This document shows, one piece after another, positions 39,011 through 50,900 of a DNA stretch of 64,000 bases; position 1 is the first letter of the stretch, and each line of letters opens with the position of its first letter. Origin of the DNA: Aptenodytes patagonicus (lineage: Eukaryota > Chordata > Aves > Sphenisciformes > Spheniscidae); assembly GCF_965638725.1 (NCBI RefSeq), contig NC_134949.1, forward strand, positions 49,938,151-50,002,150. The letters are read 5' to 3'. The notes beneath the pieces are model-generated. The model was not told the DNA's origin. It ran no database searches and saw only the letters and a program-made list of their open reading frames with translations. The position numbers were made by a program, and so were the translations under genes.

Positions 39011-40999
39011 AGAAACTGAAAAGGAAAGAAGTGTTGCCATCTAGCTCAAAGACACATATCTGCTCTGAAGTCCAGAATGATGGATCGATCCAAAGACAGC
39101 TGGTGCATGACAGCAAAAGATGAAAACTATATCTTACTAAGATTATGGTGAACCATCAAGCCGAGCGAGCTGAAGTAGATATAACTTTTTGTAAAGAAGG
39201 AACAAAATTATCTGAATCAGAGGACTGAATGGTTTTACAGAGATGTTAAATGGGCATATGTTGGGAGAGGAATTTTGAAACTACTCAGCAGGTTCATGGA
39301 ATGAGCTGGGGATTTGATAGAGAAAGTAGAGGATGCAACAAAAGAACGTTTTCTTCTCCTCACTGCAGAGTAACTGACAAAGGCTGAATGCAGCTTGAGC
39401 AATGGTGATCCTGAATCACTGAGGTAGGAAGAAAAATACGGAAAAAGTGTAATAAACCCAGCAGGCTTAAGAAGACAGACTTCCATAAACTCTGGGGAAT
39501 GGGAAAGTAACATCCCCCTCAGAGAAAGTCCAAGGCAAAAACAAGTAAAGGAGAGTTGACAGTTTCTTAAGGAAATAATATTAAGTATAATCCCCAGCTA
39601 TATTTTGGGAACTGGATGGAGCATTCCCAGGATTGAAGATAGGTATTTTTTAGATCTTGTAGAGCGTGACTGAGGGTTCAGAAGATGGGGAAAGGGCAAA
39701 CAGATCCACCTTTTTCTTTTTAAGTGTCAGATGGGAAAATTATACAGTCAGCTAAACTGTAATTCATTGAAAAATACTGCAGCAAATAATTAAGCTAACT
39801 ATGTATAAACTAATAGAATGTATAGGCAGATAGAATTTGACAGGAAGATGAGTAACTCCCAATACGCTTTTGTCAAAAAATTTGACTCTTACTGTTTTAA
39901 TTAGAAGCACAACTAGTTTTGAATTTCTGCAATCTGCTACTGCAAAGATATAATGTGTAGTGTCCAGAAAGACAACTACATCTGCCATTGGACGATATGG
40001 CACATTAACACAAATCATGTTAAAAGTGACAATGTATTTACGTATGTGAATTAATGGTTTTGTTCATTTCCTAATATTTACTGATCTACTCCCTAATACT
40101 GACACTATAGAGCATCTTTTTGATTATCTAAATAAATTGCCCATCAACAGATGAGAGGAAATCAGACCTTTTTTTTTCACCAATAATATACACTCCCAGA
40201 AAAGGATTGAGTATGTTGGCAAAGACAGAGAGAGAAAGTTTATTGGGGTAATTTAGTTGAGAAAGAAATGACTGTTCTCAGGGTTGTCTTACACTTTATG
40301 AGCAAAAGCACTTGGAGTAGATAAATGTGTATATCTTTGAGTGCAAGAAAAACATGTGCATGGAAATTCCTTGCCTGTTAATGCAAGAAGTTAAGCATTT
40401 TGACTATAATCCACTGAAAGACAACTGGAAGGGACACAGACATTTATATAGTAAACCAGAACAATTGAAAAGAAATAATATATATAGTCTAATAAAAGTT
40501 TGTATTACTGCCAAGAAATAAGTGTTCATGCCAAAAATGTTCTGGAGCACAGCTGCCAAAAAAAAGCTGAAAGCATTATGAAACACACTAAATCTATACA
40601 TAGACAGGGCTTAGAGAAGAAAAAAAAAAAAGTATATTTATTCTTAGGATTCAAGTATATCAAATCATTACAGTTATTTTATGCACAATAAGCAAGGCTC
40701 TGAGCATGCTGGCAAGCATTCAACAAAACATTCATGTTGTTTAAGGAGCATGTTGGTCCTTTAAATTCAGGAGAAAGGCTCAAAAAGCCATGTTTAACTT
40801 GAGTGTTTGAGACAAGCTAAACATCCAAAATGACACAAAATCTTCTATGTGTTGTTGGACACGGCTTAATAACACTCCTGTCATTGCCAGGCCAACTCAG
40901 TCAGCTTCTGATGAAGGTGATTTGAGATGCACAGATCAGGGGATCCCACATCTTGGGATCTGTCTTGAAAAAGATGAAAAATGGGTTGCCATTGCTGCC

Positions 41000-41108
41000 A
41001 TGTGGCTTGTAAATGAGAACCTCCATGAGGAAGCTGGAGGCCCTTAGGAAGCCTTCCCAGCCTGCAATTTCCAAAACGGTACTCTAACCACCAGGTTCTG
41101 GGGGTTAC
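41000..41108 (-). repeat. Possible tRNA-derived SINE head (MIR-like)
   Basis: Read on the minus strand from 41108, the sequence CCTGGTGGTTAGAGTACC resembles the A-box and D-arm of a tRNA-derived SINE. It is followed by TTTTGGAAATTGCAGGCTGGGA-like spacing, as in old amniote CORE-SINEs that continue into a TTC-rich box B. Box B itself is poor. It lies next to an old CR1 fragment. Borders are approximate. Confidence 0.35.
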
Positions 41109-41339
41109 ATCATGAATTTTTAGCTTTCCTCTTGTAGTTAGTCCATTCAGTGGCCAAAAATATCAAGATCCAGGGATCCAAGAGGGGACCTGGAAACCAA
41201 AGGCCAGTGACAAGGCATGATGATTGGGAGATGGAGCTGCCATTTTCTGAGAAGAGGCTAAAGGGCTGGGGCTCTGCTTCAGAGCAGAGAGGGCTGAGGG
41301 ATGACGGACTGAGGCTGGAAATTCATGAAGGCAGAGGGT

Positions 41340-41545
41340 AAGGGGAATGCAGAACTGTTGTTTACCAAATCCCACAATACTGGAACCAGAGGGCACTCAA
41401 TGACACTAGTAGGAGGTGAGCTTAAAATAGCTAGAAGAAAGTACTTCTTTACACAGCAGGTATCAAACTTTTGGACTTGCTGCCATGGGAGGTTTTTTAT
41501 GTTGATCTATGAAAAAGGATTTCAGACACGTTCTCCTCCTTATTC
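41340..41545 (+). mobile_element. Ancient CR1/L3-like LINE fragment
   Basis: In the open frame that starts at 41325 the peptide shows ELLFTKSHNTGTRGHSMTL, then KIARRKYFFTQQVSNFW and later YEKGFQ. This follows the C-terminal end of CR1/L3 ORF2, in which an LFT..HN.RTRGH segment precedes K..YFFTQ..VN.WN. The nucleotide sequence is much more diverged than the CR1 at 35852. The frame survives by chance or short exposure; nothing suggests a functional protein. Confidence 0.75.
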
Positions 41546-42725
41546 CTTCTTGTGGGCTGGCTAAAGCGTCTTGGTGCTCAAATCCCTTGTGACACCTGAT
41601 GCAGTAGCCTAACCTTCCTCTGTCTGATTGCCGCACAGCGTCTTCAGCTCTTACCTTGACATTATGAATTCAGTGTCTAGGAGTGTGCTCTTAACTTTGA
41701 AGCATAACAGCACTATCTGCCACAGTGTCTGACAGTTTTTGTTCAGTATCTGCCTTTTTGCCTATGAAGATACACAACCAGGCACGTTAATTTCTTTTCC
41801 AGGAAAGCAGTTTAATGTGCGTAGCATTCTTGTGCTTCCCTGTGAAATAGGATGCAGCAAATATGCTCGCAACACTTGGGAAAGAGAGGTAAATCACAAA
41901 TCTGTGTGATAGGTGGTTTAATATAGGTGGCAGGAGAGAGAAATAACTAGAAATTGTGATTTGCAAGCTAGTCATTTTAGTAATGGTACGGTCTCAGATT
42001 ACAGCAAGACTAAATGGGAATTCCTCTTCTACCATTAATAAAGCATGAACTTCTGAGTATAACACCTTCTGTTTTTGATGGGGTGTGAAGTTTATAGTTA
42101 ACTTTCTTCGTTACTTCTCCCTTTATCACAAAATACATTGAAGAGAGAATGTAGCTTCACATTTTTTTGGCCTGCAAGCAAGAGAGGAAAAGTGACCTCT
42201 GAACTAATTTTGTTTCTTCATTATTGCTGATCCTAAACATACAAATCTGTGAGACAGATCCAAGTTGAAGAAATTTATATTTGTTTTCAAAAGACAAGCA
42301 ATTTTCCTTATTCTTGTATCTTTTTTACAATTAAAAATTGTTATCTGAAATTAAGGTCAATAATAAACATCAGAATAAAAATAATTATGATGGTGGTGTC
42401 ATGACATCTTAAATTCTAATTTCAATTTTAACCAGCCCTTTAATAAAATCTACATTGATGTTAATGGCTGAAGAAGGGCAGAGAGAGGATTCAAGTATTC
42501 TGCACAGTAAAGAAATAATTAAGTAATAATGAAAATAGTATGATTGAAACCAGTAGTTCTTTCTTCTACAAAGCCCTGGCTAGTAACATGATGCTGGCTC
42601 ACTTCATTTCCAGCTGCTAGATTTCACTAAAAGAAGCTAAAAATAAATTCAATACTTTCCTAAAATGACTTTCCCATGTAAGCAAGTGCTGCAGTTGCCA
42701 TAGGGATGTTATAGCATCACAAATG

Positions 42726-42765
42726 TTCACATAGTGGTAAAGCACTTCACATAGTGGTAAATAAG
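42726..42765. repeat. 20-bp tandem duplication
   Basis: TTCACATAGTGGTAA occurs at 42726-42740 and again at 42746-42760, each followed by an AGCAC-like tail. A local duplication with slight divergence in the spacer. Confidence 0.85.
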
Positions 42766-42830
42766 CACGCTGGTGGGCAAGTTGTCCATTTGAGCATGTC
42801 TCAAAGAAGAAATCTCTAAGACTATATTTT

Positions 42831-42849
42831 GGGGAGGGGCAGGGGGGGG
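42831..42849 (+). other. G-quadruplex-type G-run cluster
   Basis: GGGGAGGGGCAGGGGGGGG offers at least four runs of three or more G with short loops, which meets the usual G4 pattern. An A9 tract follows within six bases. It is isolated in AT-rich DNA. Confidence 0.6.
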
Positions 42850-45800
42850 TGTTAAAAAAAAAGGAACCGTTGGTTTAGTCTGCAATAGTGCAAATCACTG
42901 AATGTAGGTTTTTATAGGTGTGGGCATCTGTGCAGCTGCAAGACACATATTGCCTATGCTGAGTGCTGTAGCACCTAACCTGTAGGAGCTACACCTTCCA
43001 TTGAAAAGGGATACAAATGTTGAAAATATCTGTAAATTCTGTGAAAATGAAAACATCATTGTGTTCTTGCATTTACCATTTGTTCTGTGAGCCTGGAGCT
43101 GTCCAGCCTGTCCTTATTTTCCCTTCTCCTTTGTAATGCATTATGTGACTGAATTCTGGTAGTACAATTTTTGCCCTATACTATCCATTTCTTTTGAAAG
43201 TTAATACAAATAAACACAAAGATGCTTAACAAACCAATGGACTTCCTTTCCAAAGTTTCTTCATAATGTTCTACATCATAAAATTTCAAAGGTCAGATGA
43301 TATAAATAAACAGTGACTTCACTGAAGTTGATACTGCTGTCCTGATTTACGGCAAGTAGTAATCTAGACCCAGCACTCAAGCTTTTCATTCTGTGCTCAA
43401 CCCAGAATAGAAAGCAAATGGCTGGATAACAAATACCATGGAAACAAGAAAAAAAAAACAACAAACAAATCCTATAAAGAATCAATTTGGGAAAAAAGAA
43501 GAAAAGCCAGATTGTCTGTAGTTAAAATAGAATTCACTGGGATTCTGCAACAAGATCATTTAAATACAAAATATTATGATAGTTTCTACATATTTTTTTT
43601 GTATGTGCCTTCAGTACATGTCTGAGGGCTTTTTCTTTTAAGGCTGACAGTTTTACCAGTCTTACCAAGTCATTACCAACTTGCTGTTCTGAACCCAGTT
43701 TCAAAGTGGTCCCTTTCCCAGTCAGCTCTTTCCCATTTGCTGGATCAAGCCCTCTGGATTACCCTTTCACAACACTGTTACACCTCTGCTTTGAACCCAT
43801 ACTCACTTGTTTCCTCAGATAAATAGTTAAAGTGTAGGTTTCCCTCTGAAGTGTGCCCCATCTACTTTGCAGTATATGTACAGCTACAGAGCGAGTAGTA
43901 GAGCTCAGGCTGGTCAAGGATGTTGACCAGTAAACATTCCCTCTGTTTACTCATTCCTGTCTGGGATTTAACCTACACTACATTTATGGCTCCATTTTAC
44001 AATATTAGGCCCATAGCAGAGGACAAGTGCTTGAACATAACATCTACATCCCAAAGTAGTGCTCTATGAGCAGACCATATCAGGTTTCATGTTAACCCCA
44101 ATGTCAGGACAGAATTAAATTAGAAGTATCATCCACCATCTTCCCTGCTATATCTCAATTAAACTAATATTATTTGGGACCATGTGGCTGGCCAAGTGCA
44201 GCAGATGCAAACAAACCCTCTAGAGTTGGAATCAGTGCAAAAAATAACCATACTAACTTGAAAATTTGAGATTTTTCTCCAGCCTTTCTGTGTCCGGTGT
44301 TCAGAGCCTAATGGTTAGGAAGGAATGAGTCTTAACAAGTGGATATCTAAATGGTACTTTGTCAGATTATTACCAGGGCTGCTAGAACCCCACAAAGCAG
44401 TCTGGATTTGGAGTGGGATACGAGTCATCTCTCCAGCTTCTAACAAAAAAGATTTGTGTATTACATTAGTCACCTAGATTCCCTTTATGGTCAACAGGGA
44501 GAAATGACATTAGATAGGCTGAATTAATCTGATTAATTTAGATGTACTCAAGCATGAGATAAATAAGGTGAACTGTGCTCTGGATATGCCTATTTATTTC
44601 CTTTAGTTGTAATGGAAACTTAGGATAAACAACTCAGATGTGTACATTTCCATGACAGATGTCTACATTTGAGCAGACAAAAATCACCTTGGCTGCTCAT
44701 ACTGTCCTTACAAGCAGTCAGCATTCACTCTGAGCTTAGCTCGCCTGCAGTTACCATGCTCCTTTGTAGAAGACAATGCCAGAAATTGCCTTAGAAGGAT
44801 CTCAGAAGCCTTGCAGGCAACCACTGGTAGCAAAGGCACGTGTGGCAGCTGAAGACTACAAAGTATGATAGCGTCCACTCACACACCGTGTGTGCTGGAT
44901 GCACAGAGAGTGCTGCCTGTCAGCTCTGGGAATACCATCAGGGTTGCCTCTCACTCTACTCCAAGTGCCTCTGGTGGGCAGGTAGCATTAATGGACAGCC
45001 ATTGCAGTGTACATGGCAGGAGAAAGGCAGTCCACAGTCTGTACGGGTATCCTTTTCATCAGGGTCTAGTGCCCCTTGCGTCACCTCTTGCTCTCTATCT
45101 CATTCCCCTGTTCATGTCCTTCTGCTTTAATAGCCAGTCGCCCAGCAAGAGACATCGTGCCTGTTGCTGATATAGTGACTCTCTTGAGAGATGCCAGTAT
45201 GTTTCTCCATAAATACTTTAGTATTTTATACACAATGGAATAGCATCAACAGAATAGCTGGAGAACACTTTCCTCTAGAACAGCCCATGATGTAGTCTTA
45301 TCAGGCATGGAAAGGTGGGATTTTAAGCAAAAAGGGAATCAAATACTTGTCTCCCACCCTCTCTATTCTAGGCAGTGAGCTATTGCTCAAAAGCAATAGT
45401 CCGCCTTTCTGCCCATACTTTATTAAGATTGTGCTTTGTGTCTTTCATTTTATCACAAGTGGCTGGAAATGAAATATTCTGGAAATGGCAGGAAAAGTTG
45501 GTTTCAATATTTCTGAACTATTTCTTTCAACCCAGCATGAACTCTATTCAAAAAAGGATTTTGTAAGCTTTGCTTTTGGCTAAAATTATAAGAAGATACT
45601 GACCTAAATGTACAGTGATTATTGGTTGTCCCAGAAGCATGCTTTTCAGTAAAAAAGGTACTTGAAAAAAATATGATCCAGCTGTCCTGTCCCTCTGTCT
45701 AGTACGATGGACTAATGAGCAATATGATCCAATATTTAGACTGAAGGTAGAGCTGATTTTTATAGCACTGGAGAAGATCCCAGAGTGGACAGAAAAGCAG

Positions 45801-45996
45801 AACAGACCCTTGTATAGACTTTAGTGTTTTGAAAAGCCAGGAAGCATACTGCAGCAAGTGGTCCAAAAAGTCTCATGAAATTATGTGAAGCTGTTTCTGA
45901 GGCTGGATCCATTGAACAATTTTTGGAAGTAACACTAATCTGGAAGAAAAATAGTGTTCAGATAGGTGTCAGCTTCCATATTTTATTACATTTTTG

Positions 45997-46175
45997 TGTA
46001 TATATATATACAGCTTATATATGTATAACTACATATATAGTTATATGTACAGTTTTATATTAATCATGACTAGAAAATTTTGCCTTATGTCATGCACACT
46101 CTCTTTCTGTTTATATGTATACATATCTGTATGTATAAATATGCACACACACATGTATAAATATATATATTCAGC
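45997..46175. repeat. TA-rich microsatellite with hairpin-forming repeats
   Basis: Mixed TATATA, GTATAC and CACACA units. TATAACTA at 46024-46031 and TAGTTATA at 46038-46045 form a perfect inverted pair around a 6-base loop. Confidence 0.85.
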
Positions 46176-47449
46176 ATAAGAAAGCTGGGTTTTCCAGTTT
46201 TGACCAAATACACTGAATACATATGAAAGTATATACAATCAGTACAGACTGACTGTATATATGTTAGAGTGGCCTTTGTAATGTTTTTTTGTGGTGTTTA
46301 AAAGGCACTCTGATTTGAAGGTTATGACTCAGGTGAGCCTTTTATATAACAAAATAGAGAAGGGAGAAGCCAGGAGAGACCTCTGTCAGATGCTTTCCCA
46401 AATGTCTCTAACAGCAGCGACTGAATCTTCTCCGTTCTGGGGAGCACTGGAGTTACACCTCCAGCTTTTGCTGACACAGAGACTTCTGTTTCCACTTTGT
46501 TGGCATGAAATGCAAGATGGCAATCAGGTGGGGATAAAAATGTAAATATTAAATTAATGTTTCATTTTTATTGTGTTTGTGTTAGTTGTTTACAAATAAA
46601 TAGATAACTGAATAGAAACACAGTTAATCAGTTGAATGTGCATGAGCACATACCTCAATTTACAGTACTGTCTGTATCAAGGTATGAGAGTGAGTTAGTG
46701 TCATCAAGGCAATTGCGCACTGAGGCTGAGTTACACACCCCAGTAGCAGAACTAAAAGAAAAAGCTCCTTTGAAATGGCAGAAATGTGTTGCAGTCACAG
46801 CAGGTTGTCCAAGTTGTGCAAGATGTGGAGGGATGAACCAGTTCTGCTGACAAGCAAGCCCCTGCATCCTAATTCAGCTTCTAGCTAAACTTCAGTCAAG
46901 TTCCTCCCTGTTCCTGACGTGTGAGGTATGAGAGTTTCTTATACTGAAGGCGGTCACTGAGGAGGCTGCTGGACAGGACAAACTGCCAGTGGCTGCCCCA
47001 TATTAACCCTTTCCACTACTGGATTTACTGACAAGCCAGCAAGCAGTGGAAATTTTTCTGCACTCAGATAGACAGGAACAAACTCCTCAGCTGGAAAACC
47101 TAATCCCTTCTCCTGTCAGGGCACTCCAGAAAATCAACTGTCAAAATTTCCCCAGTCTGAAATAACGTTAGTAGGACCCCACATTTTCATAAAGACCTTT
47201 GTCTGTCCTCTCACAGTTTATTTCTCCTCTCTCTCTGCCTATTGTGCAATGTTTTTGCAAATGGATTAAATATTAGATTCTTGCCATAGTATATATGGGA
47301 GCCGACATATACTGAGCCAGCAGTACTTGCCAGATATATTATATGCCAGCTATCCCACATCAGATACACTGTGCTGGCAGGCATACTGTGCCAGCTTCTG
47401 ACAGCAAATGCTACGCCAGCTTCTGCAGTTTCTGACCAGGTCAGCTGTG

Positions 47450-47920
47450 GAATTATAGAAAGTAAGGCTAGACATGACATTGCAAGTTGTGTAGTTTATC
47501 CCTCTACCCAAAGACAAGATCAGCTGCTTCTGAAACATTCCTGAAAGATGACCATCTTACTGGTTCCTAAAACCAAGCAGTGATAGTAATTCCACAATCC
47601 CAGGTTAAATTATTCTAGTAAATAACCATCAGACAGTTGGTACTGCTTTTTTATAATGTCTAATATAAATCTTCCTTGCTACAATTTATGCTTATTACCT
47701 CTAGTTCTGTTCTGAGAGAATGAGGAGCATAGTTTATATTCTTCTTCTTTGGCAGTTACCTTTAAAATATCTGAAGAATGTTAGCCCATTTTCCTCCCAC
47801 AAATCAGTCATCTCTTTTATAGACAAAATAAACATAATTCCTCTGGTCCTTCTGTACAGGTCTTATTCTTTAGATTGCAGTTCATTCTCATTGCACACCC
47901 CTGGACTCTTTATGAGAGTT
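47450..47920 (-). mobile_element. Ancient CR1 LINE 3' end
   Basis: The left edge reads GAATTATAGAAAGTAAGGCTAG, trimmed here to GAATTATAGAAAGTAAGG, which is the reverse-complement 3' end of old amniote CR1. The order then follows a minus-strand CR1: TTTATCCCTCTACCCAAAG, a decayed ATTCCACAATCCCAGGT block, TATGCTTATTACCTCTAGTT, TCTGTACAGGTCTTATTC and CACCCCTGGACTCTTT at the right. Many small indels break any frame. It is clearly older than the copies at 32107 and 35852. Confidence 0.75.
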
Positions 47921-50900
47921 AAAGTAAAGGACAACCATTAAACAATATCAACTCATGACTTTGCTATAATCAGAGAATTTAAAATGAAAGCGCGAGGGTG
48001 AATTGTTATTTCTTTCCAGAGATGTAAAATAGTCTATTCTTTCATTTTTTCAATGAGATCTTTTACCTCTGCTAACCTGAGACAATTGTTGAGGTGCTTT
48101 GAAGGCAGTACCACCTTAGGCTCTATTTTGCTTGTAATTGTCATAGATGCAATTGTATAGATATCTGCCAAACTCTCTGCAAGGAAGGTATGACCTCATT
48201 ACACTGGGAAGAAAAGAGCACACATGGTCCCTTAATCTAGTAATAGATATTGATATCTCATTGATACTATTTTACATGGAGGAAATGTATTTCTTTGTGT
48301 TTGAAAAGATCACTGTGAGAAACAGCTGTATAATTCAGAGGTTGTTTGAGAACCCTTATTTGCCTGGTCTGGTGCTGGAGGGCTGTGACAAGTTCCTTAC
48401 AGGTCTCACGCTTCCTTAAGTCGACACTCTTTGAGCCACTTTTAGTTGACTGAGTGGTGATGTCACCCCATCAGATTGAGATAATTGTAATGCACCAAGA
48501 GGGGGAATCTGCAGAGACTGCAATATGGAAGAGATTTTTCCACTCTGTTATTCACAGGGTGCTAGCATACACACTCTCATCCCTGGTATCCAACTTTGAC
48601 TTAAGGGAGCAAGCACACAGCTTGAAACGTGTCCCCAGATCCCTGTCTGCACCCTGCTGCAATAACAATGCAGATACAAACAGGAACAGAGCATCTACCT
48701 GATGTGGCTCTGTGATATGTCAGCAGTTGGAGCAGTGGTTGAAAAAGCACAAAACACCACAAGCCCCTCAGCTGAAGAAATCCTAACAGTGACCACACAT
48801 GACTGCGGTACACACTGGAAGTGGCACAGATACAGATAATGTATGTGTCTACAGCGACAGGCTTTGCAGGTAGGTTCAGTAAAACTGTTTAGACATGCCA
48901 GGAGCCCTTACTCAGCTGTAGATTGCCATGCTGATGTCTCCTAACAGAAGAGCCATGATGAGAAGCAACAGCAGTATATACCCTTTTCCCCTCACAAAGA
49001 TGAAAAAGACACCTTTCAGGTGCTGAATATGAAATTTGTTTAGCTGTGTTTACTCTTCTCTTTGCCAAAGCCAAGTAATTTATTGAACAGACATAAACAA
49101 CAGGTGTTCTTGATATCTCTTCTACATGCAACAAGGTCAAATGCCGTAAAAGCTCCAAATAATCCTTATTATATATAATGTCCTGTGCCAAAGCACTGTA
49201 ATAAAAGACTGATCTGTGCATGGAGACAATTTGTATCTTTAGTCCCACTTGGACAGAAGGAAAAGATCTTTTCTCTCCTTATTTTTCCCCAAATTAAATG
49301 TTTTTTGAGAGGTTAGTGTATTTTTCAAACTTTCCCATCTTTAAAAACAAAACCTTAAAAACAAGAAAGGAAACAACATAAAATAAAAAATAATCCTTAA
49401 TCAAAGGACTTAAATTTTAATTATTTTCTACTTTTTAGTTTTATTTTCCCAAGGTATTTCCCTCCCCAGTTCCCCACTGGTCAACGCTGCCGGGTGAAAT
49501 GATTTTTCAGCAAATACAGTTCACTTCTGGATTAACAGTGTCTCTTACCTTTATGTAACAGTAAGGATGGCAGCTTGTCATTGAAACATTTGTTCCTTGC
49601 AGATGTTCCCTGCCACAGCTCACTTTCCAGTTCTGAATGTGCTGAATCTTTCTTTCCTCCTTTTCGGTCTGTGTGATTAGTACCATTATTCGGATATCTT
49701 TGGTACTGTTTCCTCTCCTTCTTTCTACATGTACTGTCAGATGAGTGATGAGTTGGGTGCCTCCATGAGAAGTTTATTCCCATCTCTTCATTTTAAGTCA
49801 TAACCACTGGTCTTGCCAGACCACAAAGCAAAGTTTTTCTGGGCTCTGCCTGACCAGCAATTCCAGGGTGTAATTTCACCACCTAAAGGGCAGGGAGGCA
49901 AAATAGTCTGCAAGAATCAACTTGCAGACAGGGAGTTTACATAAGTGCAGTGGATTGCCATAGTGCTGGAGATTATGCTAGCCTATAAAAGAAAATCTTA
50001 ACCGTCACCACTGTAAACTACAGACACATTAATATTTGGTCAGTTGCTCTTTTGACTTATACAGAGAGGTTATTCAAGCATGTCCTAAAACTACTGCACA
50101 TTTACTGAGGAAATTGAGGAAATAACCTGCATATTTGTCTCTGACACAAATAACACAAAGTATATCCCTATGAATCCCTTTTTCCACATTGCTAAAATGA
50201 ATTGGCTCATTTGTTCCATATTTAAATTATTTGCCAAGCCAACACCCACAAGGCATGCCAATTGACACCAATCACAGTATTTTTTACGACAGTAAGTCTT
50301 TTCCGCTGAAATGTAAGCCAATCAGTAAAGTAGTAGCTAATAATACTGAATACTGCTTTGCAGTGCTTCATTGTCCATACAAAGAATCATTAGCAAACAC
50401 AGAGTTTTATATTTCATAAATAATATATCCTAAAAAAGGATTGGCTCTATTTAAGTCAGCTTAGTTGAGAAGAATTCATGAGATACAGAATTTCTTAGGT
50501 TTGTTCAAAATGGTGGTACACTCAAACATTTGATAAACATTTCTCAGACTTCCAATCTCTGCCTACTGCCTTTGCATGTAAATATCCCCAAATTATTTAC
50601 AAGTTTGAACATATAAAAGATCACTGATGGCATCAACAATAATTGTCTTAGCCTTTGAGAAGGATTAAACTACAAAAGCAATGTCCTAGATCGCAAATTC
50701 CAGCAAAAAATAATTTCCCACAAGAGTACCCCATGCATGGGTCAAAGAAAACTGAACGCCTGAGCACACAGAAAAAAACATCGGCCACAGATTCCTTTTA
50801 CTGAGGGTGGCTCTAACCATTGCTGGGGAGCAGCAAGATGCCCATACCCCGCCAAAGTTCTCAGTGTATCAGACATACCAGAAACAACAAACCATGTGTT

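Larger units (their letters stand above)
36751..40999. other. Noncoding, pyrimidine-rich then AT-rich DNA
   Basis: Between about 37200 and 37950 the plus strand is rich in C and T, giving several short open frames with no family resemblance. The poly(A), ATAA and AT-rich repeats at 38605-39010 follow. No gene was recognised. Confidence 0.6.
41546..47449. other. Unique noncoding DNA with local repeats
   Basis: No gene was recognised. The overlapping frames at 44840-45170 lie in moderately GC-richer sequence but resemble no protein I know. The listed repeats are at 42726-42765, 42831-42849 and 45997-46175. A zone at 47285-47420 has an unusual density of GCCAGC and TGCCAG words. Confidence 0.55.

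Noticed and set aside
44840..45170. Two overlapping 96- and 101-codon plus-strand frames in GC-richer DNA
   Set aside because: No recognisable protein, and the two frames overlap in different phases, as expected from fewer stops in GC-richer sequence.
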